A stretch of DNA of 64,000 nucleotides, from NCBI RefSeq assembly GCF_003353175.1, contig NZ_QHKS01000006.1, positions 124,001-188,000 of the forward strand, read 5' to 3'. The translations under genes were made by a program, and so were the position numbers. This document shows, piece after piece, positions 25,486-32,346 of this stretch. The stretch is from Paraburkholderia lacunae (GTDB taxonomy: Bacteria > Pseudomonadota > Gammaproteobacteria > Burkholderiales > Burkholderiaceae). The notes beneath the pieces are model-generated. The model did no database searches, was not told the DNA's origin, and saw only the letters and a list, made by a program, of their open reading frames with translations. Every line of letters starts with the position of its first letter. The stretch's first letter is position 1.

Positions 25486-26190
25486 TCAAACGCCGCCGAG
25501 ATACAGCGTCTGTCCGGTGATGAACGCGCTTTGCGGCGACAGGAAGAAATCGACCACGTTGGCCACGTCCTCGAACGTGCCGAAACGCGGAATCGCCTGG
25601 CGCGCCAGCAAGGCGTCGAGTTTCTGCTTCGGCACCGTGCGCGTCAGATCGGTGTCGACCGGCGTCGGGCCGACTGCGTTGACGGTGATGCCGTAGCTCG
25701 CCAGTTCGCGCGCCATGACTTCTGTGAGCGACTCGACCGCCGCCTTCGAAGCCGCGTAGATCGCCTCGCCGTCGAGCTTGAGCGGGCGCGCCACGGTGGT
25801 GAAGTTGACGATCCGTCCGCCGTTGCGGCGCATCAGCCGCGCTGCGTCGCGGCTCAGCAGAAAGGTGCCGATCAGATTGGTCTGCACGATGCGCTGAGCG
25901 GTGTCGAGCGGCGTCAACATGCAGTGGTTCATGCTGGCGATGCCCGCGTTGTTGATGAGGTTGTCGAGCACGTCGTACTTTTTTCGGATCGTCGAGAACA
26001 CCTCACCCACGGCCGCTTCGTCGCTGACGTCGACGAGCGCATGCTCGTAGCCGTCGAGCGAAAAGTCGGCGGCCTGGCGGCTGCACCCGATCACCCGATG
26101 CCCCTTGGCGACGTAGTGTTGCGCGAGATGACGGCCGATCCCTTTGCGCGCGCCGGTGACCACCGTGATAGGTTGACGGGCGTTAGACAC
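25486..26190 (-). CDS. FabG-like short-chain dehydrogenase/reductase
   Basis: 234 residues from a GTG that overlaps the end of the upstream carrier-protein gene. The nucleotide-binding TGARKGIG lies at residues 12-19, NNAG stabilises the sheet, and YAASK supplies the catalytic Tyr and Lys. The usual catalytic serine in the NxSS region is replaced by threonines (VNFTTVARP), a conservative but notable change. The C-terminal ITGQTLYLGG is typical. Likely chemistry is NAD(P)H reduction of a keto or enone group on an ACP- or ester-bound intermediate; AfsA-dependent pathways need such a reduction. Confidence 0.85.
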   Translation of the reverse strand: MSNARQPITVVTGARKGIGRHLAQHYVAKGHRVIGCSRQAADFSLDGYEHALVDVSDEAAVGEVFSTIRKKYDVLDNLINNAGIASMNHCMLTPLDTAQRIVQTNLIGTFLLSRDAARLMRRNGGRIVNFTTVARPLKLDGEAIYAASKAAVESLTEVMARELASYGITVNAVGPTPVDTDLTRTVPKQKLDALLARQAIPRFGTFEDVANVVDFFLSPQSAFITGQTLYLGGV

Positions 26191-26485
26191 GGGCGACCTC
26201 GCCGCACAGACCCAGCGCGTAGTCGGCCAGTGAGCCGATCGTGGCGAACGGGCTGCGCCGCGCGGACATCGCGCCGTCGCTGACGAGCGTGATGCGCACG
26301 CCCAGTTCGCGTTCGATTCCCTGCTCGACATCCACGACGACCGACACGAGCCCCATCGAGTCGAGTTGGCCGTTGCGGCCATACAGTGCGGTCGCCTCGC
26401 CGTCGGCGAGACTGATCGGCTCGCTGTGCATCGCGCTCTCGTTTTCCAGCGCGGCCCGGATTATGTCGATGATCTGGCTTCTCAC
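26183..26485 (-). CDS. acyl carrier protein-like protein (second of two)
   Basis: 100 residues from a GTG with AGGAG six bases upstream. The phosphopantetheine site is S43 in GQLDSMGLVSVVVDVE. The protein is longer than a standard ACP and its loop after helix two (VSDGAMSARRSPFATIGS) is expanded. Two divergent carriers in one operon suggest separate tasks, for example one for starter loading and one for condensation. It overlaps the SDR gene by eight bases and follows the AfsA-like gene by 51 bp. Confidence 0.75.
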   Translation of the reverse strand: MRSQIIDIIRAALENESAMHSEPISLADGEATALYGRNGQLDSMGLVSVVVDVEQGIERELGVRITLVSDGAMSARRSPFATIGSLADYALGLCGEVARV

Positions 26486-26536
26486 TGGACACTCCTGTTC
26501 GGTTGTGGTGGCACACGCCACGGGTGAGCACAGTGG

Positions 26537-27349
26537 CTAGGCGGCGGCAAGCTGTCCGTACAGCGCGTCGAGTAGCGCTTTCTCGCGAGAATCGAAGTAG
26601 CGCCGGTCGACGACCGAAATGCTGAACTGCGCGACGGCCGCCACCTGCCTCAACTGCGTAAAGTGCATCTCGTACGACACGCGCAGGCTGCAACTGCTCG
26701 CGCGGCGCAGCTTCAACGGCACACAGCGGATGTCGATCGGCAACGGCAGCACGAAGTCGGCGTAGCTGACGCTCATCTCGTGTGTGACGAAGCGCACCTC
26801 GACCGGCCGGCCAGGCGGCAGGAAGAAGCGTTCCGTCACGGCAATCGCGGTCTGGCGCGCGGCTTCGGCGATCATCTGGCCGGGGATGTGCCGGCCGGTC
26901 AGGTGGTCGCTAACATCGGCACTGCGTTCGTCGAGCAGCAGCGCGCAGCTATAGCTGCCGTCGCCGCCCGCCAGCGGATCGGTAATCGCGATGTTCGGTT
27001 CCACATGCTTGTGCGTTAGCCTGCGGCTGGCCCGCCTCGGCGGCGCCGACGGGCTCAGCACCACACAAGGCCCGCGCCGTTCGACCGCCGCGTACACACC
27101 GTGCAGACTCGCATCGTCGAGACCTTGCCCGACCACCAGCGCCAGCGTGCCGTCGGCTGCCGACCAGCCATCGATCAAGCGACGCGCCTCGTCGACGGAA
27201 ATCAGACGTTCGTGGTCGCACTGCGACTTGATCCGGCTTCCGACGACGATTCGCGCACGGTGCACTGTCGCGCTTCTGGGTGCTTCGAGCGGCAAACCCA
27301 CCGCCGTTAGAAAAGGGCACTGCAACCCCATCGCCTGAACTTCGCTCAT
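26537..27349 (-). CDS. AfsA-type hotdog protein (A-factor biosynthesis family)
   Basis: 270 residues. From about residue 112 the sequence follows the AfsA hotdog pattern: RLTHKHVEPNIAITDPL, then HIPGQMIAEAARQTAIAV with the EAARQ helix, RFVTHEMSVSYADFVLPLP and a final basic RRYFDSREK. Streptomyces AfsA, ScbA, BarX and MmfL condense a beta-ketoacyl-ACP with dihydroxyacetone phosphate to start gamma-butyrolactone or furan signal synthesis. Those proteins usually have two such repeats; here one is clear and the N-terminal 110 residues are unlike it. GGAG precedes the ATG. Its place among ACPs, ketosynthase III, reductase and phosphatase fits the same logic. Family assignment is good; substrate is inferred. 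Confidence 0.75.
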   Translation of the reverse strand: MSEVQAMGLQCPFLTAVGLPLEAPRSATVHRARIVVGSRIKSQCDHERLISVDEARRLIDGWSAADGTLALVVGQGLDDASLHGVYAAVERRGPCVVLSPSAPPRRASRRLTHKHVEPNIAITDPLAGGDGSYSCALLLDERSADVSDHLTGRHIPGQMIAEAARQTAIAVTERFFLPPGRPVEVRFVTHEMSVSYADFVLPLPIDIRCVPLKLRRASSCSLRVSYEMHFTQLRQVAAVAQFSISVVDRRYFDSREKALLDALYGQLAAA

Positions 27350-27419
27350 CGCTTCACTCCGTTCCTGGTACGGCGTTCATTTGACCCGCGATCGCCGCGC
27401 GTTTCCACTAGTAACCTTG

Positions 27420-27881
27420 TTAGTTATCCAAAGCTTCTATGATAAACAACGGACGACCGAAGTCGACCGGCTCGCCTTCGTCAGCCAGCACTTCGACGAG
27501 ACGTCCGTCGTGCGGCGAGCGGATCTCGTGCTTCAGGCGCATTGCCTCGATCACACACATAACCTGGCCCGCCTCGATCGTCTCTCCGCATCGAACGAGC
27601 GGCGCGCTGTTTTCGGCCGCACCGTGCCGGTAGGTGCCGACCAGCGACGACGCCACGATCCGCCGCGGCGCAAGCAGCGGGCGTGGCGTGACGTGCGGCG
27701 GCACAGCGGCCGGGCCAGCCAAACGCGCGGCCGGCGCGAGCGACTCGTTGCCCGGACTCGCCACGACCGGCGCCGCGTTACGCACGATCACGCGACCCAT
27801 CGGTTCGCTTTCTACCTGCAGTTCGGCGATGCGTGACTGCGTCACCATCTGCACCAGTCGGCGGATGCTCGATGTGTTCAT
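27420..27881 (-). CDS. biotinyl/lipoyl-domain protein like BCCP, without the canonical biotin lysine
   Basis: 153 residues. The layout is that of acetyl-CoA carboxylase BCCP: an N-terminal helix (SSIRRLVQMVTQSRIAELQV), a Pro/Ala linker, and a C-terminal barrel (APLVRCGETIEAGQVMCVIE, then EIRSPHDGRLVEVLADEGEP). The hairpin that should read EAMKM reads EAMRLK, so the biotinylated lysine is arginine (R115) with a lysine two residues later (K117). The protein may not be biotinylated at the usual place, or may use K117 poorly or not at all. It overlaps the thioesterase gene by four bases. A malonyl-CoA supply role is possible only if modification occurs. Confidence 0.75.
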   Translation of the reverse strand: MNTSSIRRLVQMVTQSRIAELQVESEPMGRVIVRNAAPVVASPGNESLAPAARLAGPAAVPPHVTPRPLLAPRRIVASSLVGTYRHGAAENSAPLVRCGETIEAGQVMCVIEAMRLKHEIRSPHDGRLVEVLADEGEPVDFGRPLFIIEALDN

Positions 27882-28621
27882 GGGACGGGTTCCATGGAAG
27901 CGCAGCATGGCACGTAGTCCAGCGTCAGCAGGGCGGCGGCGGCGCTCGCGTGTTGGTTAATAAAGAAGTGATCGCCAGGCAGAATTCGCTCGCGGTAAGC
28001 GTTGGTGGTGTGTTGACGCCAGTGCGTGACGTCGGCGAGCGGCGCCAACTGGTCGCGGGTGCCGCCGAGCACGGTGAGCGGCAACGTCAGGGCACCGCGC
28101 TCGACATAAGTGAAGCGGTCGCAGACACCGAAGTCGGCGCGCAGCACGGGCAGAAAATGCGACGCCCGCCTTGCATCTCGAAGCAATGCGCGTGGCACGC
28201 CGCCGAGCCGCGCCACCTCGGTCAGAAAGGCTTCGTCGCCCTGACAGGCGGACATGCCCGACCCGCGAAACAGATGCGGCGGCCGGCAGGCGGCGACGAC
28301 GACATGCCGCACTGGACACGCAGCTTCGTCCTGCATCCGCAGCGCCACCTCGTGCGCGACCAGCGCACCGAGGCTGTAGCCGAACAGCGTCACGTCCGTC
28401 AACCGCGCGGCACGAATGCACGCTACCGCGTGATCCGCCATCTCGCCGACGCTGCGCGGCGCCTGCGTCGCGCAGGCAGCGTGCCGGCCAGGATATTGCA
28501 CGCCGACGAATGGCCGGCTCTCCTGCACCGCGAGGCGCACGGCGGGCAGCGAGCAGGCACTGCCTCCCGCATAAGGAATAAAGACGATGGCGTGCGGCGC
28601 CCGAAACTTATCGGCGGACAT
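27878..28621 (-). CDS. type II thioesterase (GrsT/RifR-like), first gene of the operon
   Basis: 247 residues of the alpha/beta-hydrolase fold. The nucleophile is S83 in GYSLGA, with D190 in GGTRDQLAP and H218 in PGDHFF; the opening IVFIPYAGGSACS is diagnostic of the editing thioesterases found beside polyketide and non-ribosomal peptide genes. These remove wrong or stalled acyl groups from carrier proteins, which fits the two ACPs downstream. GGAG lies six bases before the ATG. It is the promoter-proximal gene of the eleven-gene operon, facing the divergent LuxR-type gene. Confidence 0.85.
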   Translation of the reverse strand: MSADKFRAPHAIVFIPYAGGSACSLPAVRLAVQESRPFVGVQYPGRHAACATQAPRSVGEMADHAVACIRAARLTDVTLFGYSLGALVAHEVALRMQDEAACPVRHVVVAACRPPHLFRGSGMSACQGDEAFLTEVARLGGVPRALLRDARRASHFLPVLRADFGVCDRFTYVERGALTLPLTVLGGTRDQLAPLADVTHWRQHTTNAYRERILPGDHFFINQHASAAAALLTLDYVPCCASMEPVP

Positions 28622-28675
28622 GCTCGGCTCCACGAATCCGGAGTTGTAAAAGTATCTGACTTAATATTTCCGGGC

Positions 28676-28705
28676 CACTGGCAAGGTTAATAGCAGGCAC
28701 TGGCA
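28676..28705. promoter_or_regulatory. CACTGGCA direct repeat between operon and luxR-type gene
   Basis: CACTGGCA occurs at 28676 and again at 28698, 22 bp apart, about two helical turns, 55-84 bp upstream of the thioesterase gene. On the minus strand a TATTAA -10-like hexamer follows. It is in the right place to receive an activator of the operon, but it is not a standard lux box (no CT-N12-AG symmetry). Confidence 0.35.
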
Positions 28706-28782
28706 TGATGCAGTTGCGCCATTAATGTGCATAAAGTTACGCCACTCACTTCTCTCTGTAACACTTTAATATTTATGACTTG

Positions 28783-28811
28783 TTGCATACTGAAGATGGG
28801 CCATATATAAG
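28783..28811 (+). promoter_or_regulatory. candidate sigma-70 promoter of the luxR-type gene
   Basis: TTGCAT and TATAAG are separated by 17 bp in an AT-rich stretch, giving a predicted leader of about 85 bases before the GTG start of the LuxR-type gene. Confidence 0.5.
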
Positions 28812-28903
28812 TCGAATTTTCAACATCCAGGTTGACTTGTTACTGGGAAAGGCAATTATTCCACCATACCCATTACGTCTTTCATTGAAACGGGAGATCG
28901 AAA

Positions 28904-29620
28904 GTGAAACTGAATAGTGATGAAATACTGGATTGCTTCGCCAGCGCTAATTCCATGGAGGACTTGTTCCTGATCCTGTCCGGCTATGCGGTCGCACTGG
29001 GGTACGAATTCTGCTGCTATGGCTTCCGCTCGCCGGTGCCGGTGTCGCGGCGGCCCGTGAGGGTACTCGACACCTATCCGGCAGGCTGGATGGCCCACTA
29101 TATGGAGCAAGGCTACCTTAGAACCGACCCCGTCGTGCTGCGCGGCGCGCAGTCGGCGCTGCCGATCGTCTGGTCGGACGCCTTGTTCGCCGAGGCCGGC
29201 ACGATGTGGCAGGAAGCCCAAGCGTTCGGCATCCGGGCTGGCATTTCGCAATCGTCGTGGGGGAAAAATGGCTCGTTCGGCGTGTTGTCGCTGGCGCGTA
29301 GCGCCGAGGCGGTGTCGCCGGCCGAGCGTAACGCCATTTCGATGTGCATCGCGTGGCTTGCCAACGCCACGCATACGGAAATGAGCCGCTTCCTGTTCCG
29401 GCATGCCGAAACCGACGGTACCCAAAGTCTGACCGAGCGGGAACGCGAAATTCTTTGCTGGACCAGCGAGGGTAAAAGCTCTCAGGAAGTGGGCATGATT
29501 TTAAATATCGCGCCGAGCACCGTTAATTTCCATATCAACAAGATCCTGTCAAAAATGGGTGCCATCAATAAAATGCAGGCTGCGGTGCGAGCCGTTGCCC
29601 TTGGAATAATCAATAATTAA
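28904..29620 (+). CDS. LuxR-type quorum-sensing regulator with autoinducer-binding domain
   Basis: 238 residues from a GTG preceded by GGGAG. The N-terminal acyl-homoserine-lactone-binding domain keeps the conserved W62, Y66, D75, P76, W90 and G113 (GWMAHYMEQG, RTDPVV, PIVWSD). The C-terminal GerE-type helix-turn-helix spans about 175-235 (SLTEREREILCWTSEGKSSQ, NIAPSTVNFHINKILSKMG). It should bind the signal made by the neighbouring LuxI-type enzyme, which faces it with 67 bp between stops. It is divergent from the eleven-gene biosynthetic operon and is the natural candidate for its regulator. Confidence 0.9.
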   Translation: MKLNSDEILDCFASANSMEDLFLILSGYAVALGYEFCCYGFRSPVPVSRRPVRVLDTYPAGWMAHYMEQGYLRTDPVVLRGAQSALPIVWSDALFAEAGTMWQEAQAFGIRAGISQSSWGKNGSFGVLSLARSAEAVSPAERNAISMCIAWLANATHTEMSRFLFRHAETDGTQSLTEREREILCWTSEGKSSQEVGMILNIAPSTVNFHINKILSKMGAINKMQAAVRAVALGIINN

Positions 29621-29687
29621 ATTGCCGCATCTCGAAAGCGCCTGGTGCGACCGGTTTTTGCGCAATTCGCCCCGCGCAGGCAATCCG

Positions 29688-30314
29688 CTAGGTTTCCATT
29701 TTCTCCGAAATAGATCCCGCTATTTCCGCAATTGGCGGCGTGGCTTTACTGCCGACCGGCAAGCGGACCCGCAGGCCATTCAAAGAACGGTGAATGTTCA
29801 TCGCGCAGGCCTCCACGCGGCGGCCGTCCAGGATTCTGGATGGACCGAGGCTCACGACCTCCGCCCCCTGCGAACGAAACCGCCGCGCGAGACTGCTAAA
29901 GGTCACACCGACCAGTTCGTCACAGCCGCAGTAGGCGGCCGCTTCCAGCACCGCCGCGAGCAGCTCCGTCAGGCCGTCCGTGTCGGGCAGGTCCCGTCCG
30001 ACCGCGAAGCGCGACAGTTCCCACACGTGAGCGGCCGATTGCAGCGGCGCGGCGAGCAGGTCGGAGAAATGCCGTTCGAGCAGACATGGCCGCAAAGTCG
30101 GCAGTAACCGGGCACAGGCGACCACCTCCGCGCGGGCGTCCTGTCCGACGACGTAAAGCGTGTCGAAGCGATCGAATTCGTCGCGTTCGAAACGCGACTG
30201 CCCATCCCCCAACTGCCAGCCCAACTGTTCGACGAACACCCGATACCGAAACGCGAACAGTTTATTTCGCAGTACAGGAGGAAGATCGCACGCCCGGCCC
30301 GACAACAGTCTCAT
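29688..30314 (-). CDS. LuxI-type acyl-homoserine-lactone synthase
   Basis: 208 residues from an ATG with AGGGG upstream. All invariant residues of the family are present: R23, F27 and W33 in FRYRVFVEQLGWQL, D45 and D48, R69 in CARLLPT, F83, and E99 and R102 in WELSRFAV. It makes an acyl-homoserine lactone from S-adenosylmethionine and an acyl-ACP or acyl-CoA; acyl length cannot be deduced reliably. It is convergent with the LuxR-type gene. The frame stays open upstream but that region is the antisense of a pseudogene and is not part of the protein. Confidence 0.9.
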   Translation of the reverse strand: MRLLSGRACDLPPVLRNKLFAFRYRVFVEQLGWQLGDGQSRFERDEFDRFDTLYVVGQDARAEVVACARLLPTLRPCLLERHFSDLLAAPLQSAAHVWELSRFAVGRDLPDTDGLTELLAAVLEAAAYCGCDELVGVTFSSLARRFRSQGAEVVSLGPSRILDGRRVEACAMNIHRSLNGLRVRLPVGSKATPPIAEIAGSISEKMET

Positions 30315-30427
30315 AAGATCCCCTCGACGAAGTAAAGAACGCAGCGCCTGAAGCGCGCATCGCACAGCCGATGCTGCACGACGCCCGCCAGGCAGCCCAG
30401 CTGTGCTTATGCCAACGACAGGGTCTA

Positions 30428-30940
30428 CTAGTGCGCCGGCTCCGCAACGGCCGCGGCGTTGCTCGACGGACGCGCCAGTCCGAGTTCTCGTACCTTCTGC
30501 GTGGAGCCGAGCGGCGTATCGCGCGGCAGCGGTACGGCCGCGCTCACCGCGCCGATCCACTCCCCGGTCGTCGCGACAGCGCCATTGCGCGACTGGATGC
30601 TCACGCACACGGCGCACTACGACTCCTCCGCGATAGAGGCGCCGGCCCGGTTCGCGTGTGCGAAGGCGCCGGCTGCATCGGCGAGAAACTCGACTCGGAA
30701 GCCGGAACGGACCGCATCGCGTACCGTCGATTTGCCGCAATTGTTCGAGGTGAACCCCCTGACCGTGGGCGTATCGACCCCGCGCTCGCGCAGCCAGCCG
30801 GTGAGGTCGGCTTCGGCGAACGCGCTCGGCAGCGTTTTCTCGATCAGCAGATCGTGCTCGCGCGAGGTGGTGACGGGGTCCAACTCGACCGCAGTAGTAC
30901 CGCTCGCAAACACCGCGGCGCGCTTGCTTTGTGTGGTCAT
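30428..30940 (-). pseudogene. isochorismatase-family hydrolase, truncated and frameshifted
   Basis: The first surviving part encodes MTTQSKRAAVFASGTTAVEL, EHDLLIEKTLPSAFAEADL, GFTSNNCGKSTVRDAV and VEFLADAAGAFAHANRAG, the C-terminal half of a cysteine hydrolase of the isochorismatase family. It stops early near 30617, and the expected ending (SIQSRNGAVATTGEWIGAV, PLPRD) follows in a different frame. The N-terminal half with the catalytic Asp is missing. The active-site region reads NNCGKS, so the cysteine remains. The gene is dead by both truncation and frameshift. The 250 bp up to the VOC gene hold only AT-richer, promoter-like sequence. Confidence 0.75.
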
Positions 30941-31274
30941 GCGATCTCTGCCAGAGCGCAAAGAGAATGTCGCACAGGCGCGCAAGGGCGCCCATGCCGA
31001 ATGCAAAGCACATCCTGCTCCACACGCCGCCCCGCTATGTCGGTAGCATGTTCGTCTTCCCTAAAGGACGTGAAATTCAGTCTAAGGGGTAACCCGAGGG
31101 AGGATTTAAGTGAATTGTTCCGCACTGCAGCGACAAATAGTTCGAAGCGCTGGATCCCCGAAATTCACCAGGAATGGTTGTACGCTCGATCCTTGATGTT
31201 CGGACAAATAGTCACGCGGTTAACACGCACAAGCGTGACACACTGACGTAACCCGATCCTCAGGAGTGGCAAAT

Positions 31275-31670
31275 ATGCATGCCACGACGTTTGATCACTG
31301 CACCATCCGCACGACCGATCTCGAAGGCACCTGCCGCTTCTATGCGGAAGTCCTGGGGTTGACTGTCGGCCAGCGGCCCAACTTTCCGTTTCCCGGCGTA
31401 TGGCTCTATAACGCTCCGCCGGGCGAGGGCGTACCGCTGGTTCATGTCATTGACGAAGGCGCGCAGCGCGCCGGTCACTCCGGTGCCGACGGGCGCAGCA
31501 ATGTCGACCATATCGCGTTCCGCGTCGTGGACGTCAACCGCTTCGCGGCCGGCTGGCGAAGATGGGGCATCACGCCGCCCACGGGCCGGCGCTCCGGACA
31601 ATTATTTCTTCGTGATCCGAACGGCGTGGTAGTCGAAATCGCTTATGGAAGTCGCGAGAGAGCGATCTGA
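31275..31670 (+). CDS. VOC-family (glyoxalase/dioxygenase fold) protein
   Basis: 131 residues forming a single vicinal-oxygen-chelate unit: FDHCTIRTTDLEGTCRFYAE at the N-terminus, LVHVID, NVDHIAFRVVDVN and VVVEIAYGS. The likely metal ligands are H7, the His of VDHIAF and the Glu near the end. Related proteins are glyoxalases, fosfomycin-type resistance enzymes or extradiol-type dioxygenases; the function cannot be chosen. AGGAG eight bases upstream supports the ATG. It is a single gene between the pseudogene and the H-NS gene. Confidence 0.8.
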   Translation: MHATTFDHCTIRTTDLEGTCRFYAEVLGLTVGQRPNFPFPGVWLYNAPPGEGVPLVHVIDEGAQRAGHSGADGRSNVDHIAFRVVDVNRFAAGWRRWGITPPTGRRSGQLFLRDPNGVVVEIAYGSRERAI

Positions 31671-31723
31671 ATGGCAGCTACGCGCGTTGATGGCAGGCCT
31701 GTATAGACGGAGACTACACACAC

Positions 31724-32014
31724 GTGTCGACCTTGAAGGAATTACTCGAAGAAAGAGCCGTGCTGGACAGACGCATCGAAGATGCACGGCGAGGGGAAGC
31801 TCCGTCCGCACTGAAAGTGGTACGGGAGACAGTGGCCATGTTTCGCTTCACGCGAACCGAGGTGTTCGCCGGTCAGCCGACCGGCAACGCGCCTCGCACG
31901 CCGGCGCGCTTTCGCGATTCGGCGACCGGCGCGACGTGGAACGGACGGGGCCCCCGCCCCGCGTGGCTGCGCGGCAAGGACATCGAGCAGTACAGGATCG
32001 GCGAACCCGGTTGA
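31724..32014 (+). CDS. H-NS family nucleoid protein, short form
   Basis: 96 residues from a GTG. The N-terminal helix (LKELLEERAVLDRRIEDARR) mediates oligomerisation and the C-terminal DNA-binding domain contains ARFRDSATGATWNGRGPRP and AWLRGKDIEQY, the conserved H-NS/MvaT-like hook of Burkholderiaceae. It would silence AT-rich, often foreign, DNA. Such paralogues are frequently carried on genomic islands, which agrees with the direct repeats that bracket this region. A weak hairpin follows. Confidence 0.85.
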   Translation: MSTLKELLEERAVLDRRIEDARRGEAPSALKVVRETVAMFRFTRTEVFAGQPTGNAPRTPARFRDSATGATWNGRGPRPAWLRGKDIEQYRIGEPG

Positions 32015-32085
32015 TCGTCAAACTTCGATGCGGCAAGGGTCACACGATCCGCCGCGGTAGCCAAACCGCGTGGAGAGGGCGGGGC

Positions 32086-32107
32086 GTGGTTCAAAAACCA
32101 CCATTTT
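32086..32107 (+). terminator. possible weak terminator after the H-NS gene
   Basis: GTGGTT-CAAA-AACCAC forms a six-base stem followed by CATTTTC. The stem is short and the T-run brief, so the call is tentative. The 332-bp gap between the H-NS gene and the convergent transporter gene shows nothing else. Confidence 0.35.
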
Positions 32108-32346
32108 CAGGTAACACAGGCGAGCTGATCCACACCGCCGATAAGGGCGGCGGTTGATGAGCTGTGCAAATCATTTCGAGGGGTTCGACCGCTTGTGATC
32201 GGCCCTGATGGGGTAGAAGGTCGCCCAGCCTGAGCAGAGTGAGTCAGTGCGGGTCTGGCTGGCCGGTTATGAGCTCGCGCTGGCTCCTGCCTTCGCGCTC
32301 GGCCCGGCGGCTGCGCACGAAGCCGCGACAACGCCAGCTTGCTTCT

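Noticed and set aside
28679..28697. CTG-N13-CAG as a lux box upstream of the biosynthetic operon
   Set aside because: Known lux boxes need CT-N12-AG symmetry with matching inner bases; the spacing and arms do not fit.
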